A stretch of 7,058 nucleotides of DNA, from contig SWDL01000385.1 of assembly GCA_005116795.1 (NCBI GenBank), forward strand, positions 4,682-11,739, in the 5' to 3' direction. This document shows, piece after piece, positions 1-7,004 of the stretch (the stretch's first letter is position 1; every line of letters starts with the position of its first letter). This DNA comes from Nitrospira sp. GTDB lineage: Bacteria > Nitrospirota > Nitrospiria > Nitrospirales > Nitrospiraceae. The notes below the pieces were generated by a model. It was not told the DNA's origin. It searched no databases and saw only the letters and a list, made by a program, of their open reading frames with translations. Position numbers and translations under genes: made by a program.

Positions 1-618
1 AAGGATCAGTTCCCTCAGGAGAAGGAAATTCGGCATTTCGAGATGGAGTTCCAGTCCGGCCCACCCCCAGAACAAAAAACCAAGTCTAGCCACATCGGTT
101 ATCGTTACGATAGCTCAGACGGCCATAGGGTTCTCCAGGCCAAGATAGATGGGTTCACATTCAGCCGGCTAAGGCCTTATGAAAATTGGGAGAACCTCCG
201 TGAAGAAGCCAAGTCGATGTGGGAACTCTACTGCAGGGTCTTACAGCCTGAGACAGTGGTCAGGGTGGCTACTCGATACATCAACGAGATAGTAATACCC
301 GGCCCTCTGATAGACTTTGATCACTATCTAACTACGTGCCCTCCTATACCCAGGACACTCCCTCAAGCGCTAGCGGGTTTTTTTACACGGATTGTCGTGC
401 CCCACAAAGAGAAGAAGGTTGACGTGATCATAACCCAAGCCTTCGAGCCAGGAGGTAACCCCGAGAAAATTAGTGTTATACTTGACATTGATGTAATTAA
501 TGGGGAATCTCATTCGGATGAATGACGACATTTGGGGAACGGTAGATAGTTTAAGAGACATTAGAACCAAGTATTCTTTGAGAGCATAACTGAACGGACT
601 GCGGAATTGTTCGCATGA
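1..618 (+). pseudogene. TIGR04255 family protein, 5' end outside the window, two compensating frameshifts near the 3' end
   Basis: The reading frame is open from base 1, so the start lies upstream. About 205 residues are visible, and the family usually runs to about 260 (from memory). Family-like stretches are FTFSRLRPYENWE (about 154-192), RVATRYINEIVIPG and VILDIDV. The first frame stops at TGA 523-525, but recognisable sequence continues: DDIWGTVDSLRDIR is read in frame 2 (from about 524), then NQVFFESITERTAELFA in frame 1 again, ending at TGA 616-618. One extra base near 521-523 and one missing A near 563-566 explain both shifts. The restored stop overlaps the next ATG as ATGA, as expected for an intact operon. 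The biochemical function of the family is unknown to me. A sequencing or assembly error is the main alternative to true decay. The family call is fairly secure from sequence memory. Confidence 0.8.
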
Positions 619-1109
619 AAATAGCTGTTGCACATCAACTCCCTTCCTCGCGAATTCTGGACTCCTACAGCAGTAGTAGCCTGGAAGGAATCAACGAACT
701 TGCCCGCGGCGAGCTACGTCGATCAAGGATGCTCGCGACGTGGCAAAGGAGAAATCAGACTACCGACGAAGTCCTTGACGTTTATCGTCAGCATAAGAAC
801 CCCAACTGGGATGGCTGCGGTGCTGAACCTATCTCAGAAGGAGCATGTTACGAGGCGATTGTCTTCCTCAAAAAGCTCCCATCATCCGTCCCTATGCCGG
901 AGATTCTCGCTGAACCAGATGGCTACATAGGTCTGGAATGGTATGTGACCAAGTGGCAGCTGTTTGTAATCAGCTTCTCAGGTAAAGGGATTATTTCTTA
1001 CTCTGGGCTCTTTGGACAAGATAGCAAGTCGCATGGAACCGAACCCATCACCGACAGCATATCGCCATTTATCCTCTCCAACATCTTGAGAGCTCTCCCG
1101 GCAGAGTAG
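615..1109 (+). CDS. Hypothetical protein, second gene of the TIGR04255 cassette
   Basis: An open frame of 164 residues that starts on the ATG overlapping the restored stop of the TIGR04255 gene (ATGA). This points to translational coupling and supports this start over the internal Met39; no strong Shine-Dalgarno is needed or seen. The most distinctive parts are NWDGCGAEPIS (residues 64-74) and PEILAEPDGYIGLEWY (95-110), which I recall from uncharacterised proteins encoded beside TIGR04255 genes. The C-terminal half is rich in aromatic and beta-prone residues (WQLFVISFSGKG). No signal peptide, membrane segment or known catalytic motif is visible, so it is probably a soluble cytoplasmic protein. 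Unlike its two neighbours it shows no frameshift. Function is unknown; its only clue is the conserved company it keeps. Confidence 0.8.
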   Translation: MKIAVAHQLPSSRILDSYSSSSLEGINELARGELRRSRMLATWQRRNQTTDEVLDVYRQHKNPNWDGCGAEPISEGACYEAIVFLKKLPSSVPMPEILAEPDGYIGLEWYVTKWQLFVISFSGKGIISYSGLFGQDSKSHGTEPITDSISPFILSNILRALPAE

Positions 1110-1115
1110 ACAACT

Positions 1116-1515
1116 GTGCCAATCATCTCCCCTTCCGAAAGAGTTTCTCGCTACTTGCGCGAAGGTGAAATACGAGCTGTGGATGGAACCATGCACTATA
1201 AGGCTCTGATGCCACCGTTAAACACAATGAAAACATCGGTCTTTCGAACTTCTGGTCTGGGCCAGGCAGAGATATGGGATCTTGCTGTGCGGAAAGTCGA
1301 GCCGACAAGAGGTTCTGTCATTGGGCGAGGTCACTTAGAAGCCTCAGAGGTTCATGCAAAAAGCCTTCAACTTATTCCAGATGATGATCCAGAATCACTA
1401 CACGCCGATATAGTAGGCTGGTCGGAAGATAGAGACCACCCGTGCTACTATCGCGAAAGAACTTGCCGCGATTGCTCTCGTTGAGAAAAGGCCCTCTGTG
1501 CAAAGTCCTTCGTAG
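1116..1515 (+). pseudogene. Hypothetical protein, third gene of the TIGR04255 cassette, frameshifted near the C-terminus
   Basis: It begins at GTG 1116, six bases after the stop of the preceding gene. Both genes lie in the same frame and TAG 1107-1109 closes that frame, so GTG is the only close start. As read, it gives 122 residues ending in an unlikely Cys/Arg-rich tail (TCRDCSR, stop at 1482-1484). The body is family-like: SRYL (11-14), KTSVFRTSGLGQAEIWDL (39-56) and HADIVGWSED (96-105). After that, the next frame encodes ATIAKELAAIALVEKRPS and ends at TAG 1513-1515, which matches the AxELA-type ending I recall for this family. One extra base somewhere in 1431-1440 explains it, and the repaired product is 132 residues. 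I know no function. The family is recalled as a frequent neighbour of TIGR04255 genes. Assembly error is the alternative to a real mutation. Confidence 0.72.
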
Positions 1516-1713
1516 TCATCGACCAAAACCTCTAACTTGGTCTTAACGAACCCGCGAGTCTGTAAGCTGCCTCCTGCTGCGTCGGCGGAAGTGCATGAGA
1601 ATAGATCCCAGGGTTATCTCAATTTTCTTGAGGTCCAACTGTCCAGAGACTACCCGAACCGGCGATCCCGCCTTCGGCACCACCTTTTTCCTCCTGCACG
1701 ATTTCCTCTCTCT
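1516..1713. other. Gap between convergent gene sets, with weak hairpins and no convincing gene
   Basis: The plus-strand cassette and the minus-strand R-M operon end towards each other here. GACCAA (1521-1526) can pair with TTGGTC (1537-1542) over a 10-base loop, and CTCAA (1618-1622) with TTGAG (1628-1632). Neither is followed by a clear T-run on either strand, so I do not call a terminator. The tRNA-like stretch at 1665-1682 is listed separately. Confidence 0.5.
1665..1682 (+). other. Sequence matching the 3' end of a tRNA (Leu-like acceptor and CCA), possible attachment-site remnant
   Basis: ATCCCGCCTTCGGCACCA reads like the end of a bacterial tRNA: last T-loop bases AT, T-stem 3' half CCCGC, acceptor 3' half CTTCGGC, discriminator A, then CCA. 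The partners are absent: there is no GCGGG five bases before the T-loop, and no GCCGAAG about 80 bases upstream. It is therefore not a working tRNA. Such tails are left as att half-sites when elements integrate into tRNA genes, and the position at a change in base composition would fit. No integrase is in the window, and a chance match of this length with a common repeat cannot be excluded. Confidence 0.35.
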
Positions 1714-4638
1714 TCATGTGACCACCGTGTCTATCAGGGTGGATATGTCTGAGACCTTCCTTGCAACTGCATACCGCCACCGCCCATATCTGCCGTCCGC
1801 GTCCACGGCGGACACCCACCGCTCTGCCGCTGCGCGCTTGACATCCTCCAGCGGATCATAGCCCTTGGTTTCTAGGATCAGATGAATCGGGGGTTCAGTC
1901 TTGAGCCGAATGATGAAGTCCGGCACGTAGTCGTGCATCTGGCCATTGTGTAGATAAGGAACAGCAAATCCGAGTCCCGAATTCTTGACGAACGCATCGA
2001 CCGCCTTATTCTTGTCCAGGTAGTAGGCCGCCGACTGTTCCCACTGCTTGGTATCCGCCACCACGTAGTTGAGATGGCTCTTGACCACTTCTCGCACGTC
2101 ACGGCTCGTCCAGAAATCCACGTCAGCGGTCGAGCCAGGGCCGCGGGTGGATTCATACCTCGGAACCTCAGGGCTCTCACCCTGCGTGGTGTCGGGCCGA
2201 ATCGCTTCCAGTAATCGTTCCACGAGCCAGCCGTAGTAGGGCGCGAGGAAGACATCCTTGAGATCCGCAGGTCGCCGGACCTCGACCCGTTGTTCTAAGT
2301 ACTGTTGAACAATGCGCGCAACTTGGGGAAACAATACATGGGCGGGCACTTCGCATTGTTTCTGAGCCACGTAGTCGCGCGTGAGCGTGCGCGCTAAATC
2401 GTAGACGAGTTCTTGAACGCGACGTTTTGCGCGAAACTCCGTCAGCGTCACATCGTCTACGCGTCCAGGTCCGGTCAGGGAAAGGCGGCCTGTGTTGTTT
2501 ACAAGAAGTCCCTTCACTTCCACCTCCGGTGGGATCCGGCCAGGCTCCAGCACCAGCGACGGAACACTCTTCCATTCAACCGTCACCCGATTGCGGATCG
2601 CCTGGGTATAGCCCTCGACGCGCGGGAATGTGATTTCAAACTGAGCCTTGCCGGGGATCGCATGCACATGATATCGCTTCACACGAGGCTGCGGCTGGCC
2701 TTGTGGATCGGCCTTGAACGGGATCACTTCAAAGGGCACACCAAACACCTTCGCCACTTCCTCGGTGAGCTTCCCATCGGGACCGACTTCATAGTTGGCT
2801 CGTCTCAATCCTCGCCCCACAACCTGCTCACAGAGTAACTGAGACATGAAAGGACGGAGCCCGATGATGTGTGTCACCGTGCTGCAGTCCCATCCTTCTG
2901 TGAGCATGCCCACACTGACAATGCACCGCACATCCCGGCCAGGCGGATGATCGGGCCGCCCAAGTTTGTCGGCCAATTCCTTGAAGCCTTCTGGATAGAG
3001 AGGTCGGCCAACCCGATCCGTCGGCCACGCGATCTTCCCCACCGTGTCCAGCGTGAATCGCATCCAGCGGACTTCGTCGTTCTTCGCTTCACCGGAATCC
3101 GACTCATGGACCACTTTGGAATCCACCCGGATAGTATTCTGGCGGCCGCCGTTCGACAAGCTCACGGCCCTGAGCAGCGTCGACGGGTTGTTCTTGAATC
3201 CTTCGATCTTCACAGGCGGAATCCCCGTCGGCGCCTTGTCTTCTGCCAGCCACTCATAGAGCACTTTAGCAATCTGGGTGTTCTTGCAGACGAGAATGAA
3301 AACAGGCGGACGGGGATCGTCTCGATGATTCACCCACCCCTCCCGTTCCTTCTCCCATAGTCCACCCAGCATCGCGATGGGATGATGGGCGTATTTCAGA
3401 ATAGCCTCAGGTTTGGGACTCGCTTTTTTCCCGCCGCGTTCAGCCGGAGTCAGTTGAGGAAGAATCCAGTGCCAGATGTTGAAATAACCAGGAATCTCCT
3501 TCCCGGTCGTATCGCGAACAGCGAGCTGCGGAATCTTCACTAAGCCCGACTCAATCGCATCGATCAACCCAAAGTCACTCACGACCCAGGGAAACAGCCG
3601 ATTGGTGTCCTGGCCGACTCGACCGAGAAAATACGGAGTAGCAGAGAGATCCAGGCAGAGGTTAATGCCGCGCAGTTTCTGGATACGATCCAAGCCGTCG
3701 ATCCAGACCGTCGCTTCCTTGAAAAACTCCTCTGCCTCCTCGTCCTCGCCGAAGAGGTCTTCCTCTTCCTCGTCTCGCTGTTCGCGCACGATGCGATAGG
3801 CATGGTGCGCTTCATCATTCATCACCAGGATGTTCTGCTTTCCACCCACTTCACGGCCAAGAATGCGGTTGACGAGAGCCGTGTCGCTTTCAACGTATCG
3901 TCTCGATTCAACGCTGACCTTCTTCAGCGTTCCGTCCTTCTCTCGCTTCTCATCCAACACCGTCAGCATGCCGGCAGCCACCTGCCGCTCAAAATCTACC
4001 AAGGTGAGGTAGCGTGTGCCGCGGGCCGTCGTGGTCTTGGAGCTGATGGTGATCGTCTCTTTTGTACGCACCTCTACCCCTGCCTTTGTCACCCTCGCGC
4101 CGACACCGCCGGTTTGAATGGCCTGGGGTTCGAAGACGTGCCAATTGGTGACAAGCACTCGGCCTTGCGTCAGCAGAGGCATCAGGTGAGGCGGAACGAG
4201 ATCGCGCGTACGGTAGAGACTCGCCTCCCCTTCTTCAGGGTCTAGCTCACGGAGACGATTCCGAATGGTCACATTCGGACAGACGATCAACGCCACATCT
4301 GAGAACCGCGCGTCGCTTCGGTCATTGACCTTGTTGAGAATGCTCCAAGCGGCCAGCATGCCCATCACAGTGGTCTTTCCCGATCCCGTCGCCATCTTGG
4401 AGGCATACCGCCGGAATCCATTGAAGCCTTGGGCCCGCTTCTCGGCGCTGACTTCCTCTTGCGGCACATCGATCCCTTGACGCAAATCTCCACGGGCCTC
4501 AACGAGAAAGATGATTGTTTCAGCCGCGTCGAGCTGTGCGAAAAACAGTCGCTGCTCGCGCCCATCGCGCCGCCACCACTGCAATAACTCATGGGTCGTT
4601 CTCGTCACGCCCGGATAGCCATCCAATCGCCATTTCAA
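1714..4638 (-). CDS. res: Type III-like restriction enzyme Res subunit (SF2 helicase-nuclease), N-terminally truncated
   Basis: 974 residues read from a TTG start. Helicase motifs are in order: Walker A ATGSGKT (83-89), DEAH (275-278) in NDEAHH, motif III SATP (332-335), VGMLTEGWDC (576-585) and motif VI QVVGRGLRR (605-613). A C-terminal PD-ExK nuclease is visible as PD (906-907) and ETK (923-925). With its Mod partner it should translocate on DNA using ATP and cut near the recognition site. An acidic stretch (about 289-308) follows the DEAH motif. Recalled homologues have roughly 70-110 more residues before the equivalent of WRLDGYPGVTRTT. Here an in-frame stop (TGA) lies 14 codons upstream of the TTG, and that short extension still resembles the family (RARLKWR). 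The N-terminus is therefore truncated, and whether the start is TTG or another codon is uncertain. A 12-residue insert at 485-496 comes from a palindromic repeat. The start overlaps the end of mod by 50 bp. Confidence 0.9.
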   Translation of the reverse strand: MKWRLDGYPGVTRTTHELLQWWRRDGREQRLFFAQLDAAETIIFLVEARGDLRQGIDVPQEEVSAEKRAQGFNGFRRYASKMATGSGKTTVMGMLAAWSILNKVNDRSDARFSDVALIVCPNVTIRNRLRELDPEEGEASLYRTRDLVPPHLMPLLTQGRVLVTNWHVFEPQAIQTGGVGARVTKAGVEVRTKETITISSKTTTARGTRYLTLVDFERQVAAGMLTVLDEKREKDGTLKKVSVESRRYVESDTALVNRILGREVGGKQNILVMNDEAHHAYRIVREQRDEEEEDLFGEDEEAEEFFKEATVWIDGLDRIQKLRGINLCLDLSATPYFLGRVGQDTNRLFPWVVSDFGLIDAIESGLVKIPQLAVRDTTGKEIPGYFNIWHWILPQLTPAERGGKKASPKPEAILKYAHHPIAMLGGLWEKEREGWVNHRDDPRPPVFILVCKNTQIAKVLYEWLAEDKAPTGIPPVKIEGFKNNPSTLLRAVSLSNGGRQNTIRVDSKVVHESDSGEAKNDEVRWMRFTLDTVGKIAWPTDRVGRPLYPEGFKELADKLGRPDHPPGRDVRCIVSVGMLTEGWDCSTVTHIIGLRPFMSQLLCEQVVGRGLRRANYEVGPDGKLTEEVAKVFGVPFEVIPFKADPQGQPQPRVKRYHVHAIPGKAQFEITFPRVEGYTQAIRNRVTVEWKSVPSLVLEPGRIPPEVEVKGLLVNNTGRLSLTGPGRVDDVTLTEFRAKRRVQELVYDLARTLTRDYVAQKQCEVPAHVLFPQVARIVQQYLEQRVEVRRPADLKDVFLAPYYGWLVERLLEAIRPDTTQGESPEVPRYESTRGPGSTADVDFWTSRDVREVVKSHLNYVVADTKQWEQSAAYYLDKNKAVDAFVKNSGLGFAVPYLHNGQMHDYVPDFIIRLKTEPPIHLILETKGYDPLEDVKRAAAERWVSAVDADGRYGRWRYAVARKVSDISTLIDTVVT
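3151..3186. repeat. 36-bp palindromic repeat inserted in frame within res
   Basis: On the plus strand GTTCGAC (3151-3157) and GCTCA (3160-3164) face TGAGC (3171-3175) and GTCGAC (3179-3184) across a CGGCCC loop, giving an imperfect inverted repeat. The minus strand ends GTGAGCTTGTCGAAC, a core I recall from widespread repeats in environmental genomes. It encodes PSTLLRAVSLSN (Res 485-496) between FKNN and GGRQNTIRVDS. Recalled homologues go almost directly from FRN to NTIRVDS, so the 12 codons look like an insertion that kept the frame. It falls between the two helicase lobes. Confidence 0.7.
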
Positions 4639-6913
4639 TCTGGCTCGATCGCATGTTCTTGAGCAGATCGCCCATCATGAGATCGGGCGTCGCCTGCACG
4701 TAGGTCGCGGGCACCCCCATCACGTCGGCGCACTTGTCCACGAGGGTCCGTGCGTTCGGCTGAATGGCAAAGCCGACCACATAGAGATGGGTGTAGCTCT
4801 TCGCGTGCGCCTCTCGCGCCGCTTCATAGACCAGCTTCTCGCTCACCGCGCCGTTCTCCGGCCCGAAGACGAAAGCCACCGGCTTGTCCTGCCCATTGGC
4901 GACGAGGGCTTCGGCGGAGAGTGAGAGCGTCTTCGCAGGCGGTCGGATAGTCTTCAACGTGACGGTCTTGTTCCCTTCCAGTCGCAGCACCGGACTCTTG
5001 CGAAGTACTTCCAGCATGCGATCCACAAAACTGGCGTACTCGTCGCCCTTGTCCCCCGAAGCTTCAGCGGAGGGGGATTCCCAATCCACCGGCGTGGGGA
5101 TTGTCGCTTCGACGCAGAAGGGACCGGTCACACGCGTGATGCCGTTTTGTTGCTCCGGCCGATCCACCAATACTTCTTCGGCGGGCGGCTCGTTGTTCGC
5201 GATGGACTTGAGCGTGATGTGCGGCACAATCCCGCCGACTTCCTCGCCCTTCTTGTTCTGCTTGCGTTGATAGACGAATCCACCGGCCGGGCCACGATTG
5301 TCGTCTTTCAAGTCGTACCAGGGAAAGGTGGCGGTGAGGAGTCGTTGCCGAGCCAGAGCCAGCGGCACACGGCTGGTATCAGCAGTGATCCAACGCCGCC
5401 CCCATTGCTCGGCCACAAAGGCTGTGGTCCCACTGCCACAGGTCGGGTCGATCACCAGATCGCCAGGATCGGTCGTCATGAGGAGGCAGCGTTCTATTAT
5501 GCTTGGATTTGTTTGAACAACATAAATACGCGCTCCGCCAAACGCGTTTGACTTGGCATCAGCCCAATGAGTGTTAACCTCTCGAAATGGGAATTCGTCT
5601 CTATAACTCTTCCACCACAGATTATTCCCTTGAATATGTAAGCGACCAGCTTTCTTCAGAGTCTCAATGCCTTGCGCGTTTGTTGACCATCCACGGCTTC
5701 CAGACGGAACGAATGTCTTCCCATTAAATTGAATAGCGAAGCGTGACGCCTCGGTTCCCGTTTGCGACGATAGATCCATAAGCTTCAGAATTCGACCTTC
5801 AGGTAAGGATTCCTGCCTTAGCTTTTGGGCGACCGAAAGGTCGATCATTTTTCCATCTGGCATTTCGACACAGACGTATCGTTCGTAAGGGTTCTCGAAA
5901 GGATCACGTGGCACAAAAACACGGCGCGCTTTGATGTGCTCCTTATCTTTGGCGTACCAGAGCAAGAAGTCACAAACGGCTGCCGGCAATTGGCTCGATT
6001 GGCCGGAGGTTTTCTCAACTGATATAACGCGGCATGCATTGTGTACCCCAAACACTTCATCCATAACTTCCCGCACGTGATGCAGATTCTCATCACTAAT
6101 CTGAACAAAAATGCTGCCGCTCGGGGTCAACAGATCGCGAGCGAGGACCAGCCGGTCACGCAGATAGGTCAGGTACGAATGCAGGCCCAGTTCCCATGTG
6201 TCCCGATAGGCCTGGACCATTTCGGGCTCGCGGGTCATGTCCTCGTCGTCGTTGTGCGACACGTCGCGCTTGCGCACGAAGGGTTGGAAGTTGCTGCCGA
6301 ACTTCACGCCATAGGGCGGGTCCATGTAAATCATCTGCACCTGCCCGCCGAGCCCTTCATAGTGCAGCAGCGAATTCATCACGACCAACGAATCGCCCAG
6401 GACCATTCGATTGGTCCAATTGTCCTGATACTCGTAGGCCTTGAGCACCTGATCGGTGATGGACCGCTGCGGATCGCCGAAGAGATCGAACATCGACTGT
6501 TGCTGGTCGATCTTGTGCCCGGCCAGCGTTTCGATGATGGCTTTGGTGGAGAGTCGCTCGTGGATGAACAGCGGCAAGGTCGGCACATCGAACGAGAGCC
6601 GCTCTGCCTTCCCGGCCCAATTCAGAAACGGCTTGCTGAGGCTTTTGAGCTTGGAAGCCGCAGCCTTGGCTTCTTCGAGGCTCTTAGCATCAAGGACTTG
6701 CTTGATAAGCTGCTCACCCTGCTCGCGAGACGGGCTTTTTGCATCCCAATCGAGGGCCGGCGAGAGCGATGAATCATAGCGGTAAGTCTTCGGCGGTTTC
6801 TTCTTCTTAAACTGCGCCTGTGTCCCGACCTCAGGCCGCATGAGGTTTGTCGCTTCCGGATGCTTATACGGCGCCGTTTGCTGACGCTTGGCGGAGGAAT
6901 TCTTTTTAGACAT
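4589..6913 (-). CDS. mod: Type III-like DNA methyltransferase Mod subunit (beta class), C-terminally truncated
   Basis: 774 residues from the ATG at 6913-6911, which is preceded by GGAG with a 7-base spacer. The frame stays open upstream, but that part encodes repeat sequence (WIPAFAGMT) and has no such site. Motif IV DPPY lies at 198-201 and motif I DPTCGSGTT at 489-497. This order defines the beta class and predicts transfer of methyl from S-adenosylmethionine to adenine N6 (N4-cytosine not excluded). Residues about 300-465 form the target-recognition region and are more AT-rich than the flanks. SPSAEASGDK (613-622) may be a small insert. Family sequence runs to GDLLKNMRSSQI (748-759). The last 15 residues are res sequence read in the wrong frame, whereas recalled homologues continue well over 100 residues. 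The gene is upstream of res and overlaps it by 50 bp, so the two are presumably co-transcribed. Mod normally supplies site recognition for Res. Confidence 0.9.
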   Translation of the reverse strand: MSKKNSSAKRQQTAPYKHPEATNLMRPEVGTQAQFKKKKPPKTYRYDSSLSPALDWDAKSPSREQGEQLIKQVLDAKSLEEAKAAASKLKSLSKPFLNWAGKAERLSFDVPTLPLFIHERLSTKAIIETLAGHKIDQQQSMFDLFGDPQRSITDQVLKAYEYQDNWTNRMVLGDSLVVMNSLLHYEGLGGQVQMIYMDPPYGVKFGSNFQPFVRKRDVSHNDDEDMTREPEMVQAYRDTWELGLHSYLTYLRDRLVLARDLLTPSGSIFVQISDENLHHVREVMDEVFGVHNACRVISVEKTSGQSSQLPAAVCDFLLWYAKDKEHIKARRVFVPRDPFENPYERYVCVEMPDGKMIDLSVAQKLRQESLPEGRILKLMDLSSQTGTEASRFAIQFNGKTFVPSGSRGWSTNAQGIETLKKAGRLHIQGNNLWWKSYRDEFPFREVNTHWADAKSNAFGGARIYVVQTNPSIIERCLLMTTDPGDLVIDPTCGSGTTAFVAEQWGRRWITADTSRVPLALARQRLLTATFPWYDLKDDNRGPAGGFVYQRKQNKKGEEVGGIVPHITLKSIANNEPPAEEVLVDRPEQQNGITRVTGPFCVEATIPTPVDWESPSAEASGDKGDEYASFVDRMLEVLRKSPVLRLEGNKTVTLKTIRPPAKTLSLSAEALVANGQDKPVAFVFGPENGAVSEKLVYEAAREAHAKSYTHLYVVGFAIQPNARTLVDKCADVMGVPATYVQATPDLMMGDLLKNMRSSQIEMAIGWLSGRDENDP
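5052..5071. repeat. Imperfect palindrome centred on GAAGCTTC within mod
   Basis: The plus strand shows CCCCC, then GAAGCTTC (5058-5065), then AGCGGA, an imperfect palindrome with one mismatch and one G-T pair. It encodes part of SPSAEASGDK in a spacer between the methyltransferase fold and the C-terminal region. GAAGCTTC-centred palindromes occur in common dispersed repeats as I recall, so this may be a second in-frame repeat. A low-complexity linker explains it equally well. Confidence 0.3.
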
Positions 6914-6919
6914 GGGTCT

Positions 6920-6926
6920 TCTCCAA
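6920..6926 (-). promoter_or_regulatory. Ribosome binding site of mod
   Basis: On the minus strand TTGGAGA lies just before the start, with GGAG (6924-6921) separated from ATG by AAGACCC. This decides the start at 6913 over longer in-frame options that run into the inverted repeat. No convincing -35/-10 pair was found in the short gap before it. Confidence 0.7.
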
Positions 6927-6940
6927 AGTGAGTGGGTAAA

Positions 6941-6970
6941 ATTCGTCATTCCCGCGAAAGCGGGAATCCA
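6941..6970. repeat. Inverted repeat of a widespread intergenic type (cgtcattcccgc...gcgggaatcc)
   Basis: ATTCCCGC (6948-6955) and GCGGGAAT (6960-6967) form a perfect 8-bp stem closed by a GAAA loop, flanked by cgtc and cca. I recall this unit as a dispersed repeat in many proteobacterial and Nitrospirota genomes; its translation, WIPAFAGMT, often shows up as a spurious protein extension. It lies between mod and the upstream minus-strand gene. It could act as a transcript-stabilising or attenuating hairpin, but there is no T-run for a classical terminator. Confidence 0.8.
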
Positions 6971-7004
6971 GTAGCCCCCCTTGAACCCTTCGGGAATACA
7001 CGTC

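Noticed and set aside
1521..1542. Hairpin GACCAA/TTGGTC after the cassette as a terminator
   Set aside because: Six-base stem with a 10-base loop and no T-run after it.
1619..1717. Minus-strand 32-codon frame whose ATG overlaps the res stop (ATGA)
   Set aside because: The product is Gly/Glu-rich and unlike any family I know. The DNA is the tRNA-like and gap sequence, so the overlap is likely chance.
2413..3360. Plus-strand open frames opposite res (2413-2838 and 2869-3360)
   Set aside because: They lie opposite conserved helicase sequence and show no family signature; they are by-products of GC-rich coding on the other strand.
6041..6772. Plus-strand open frame of 243 codons opposite mod
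   Set aside because: It is antisense to the conserved methyltransferase core, His/Leu-rich as expected for a shadow frame, and matches no known family.
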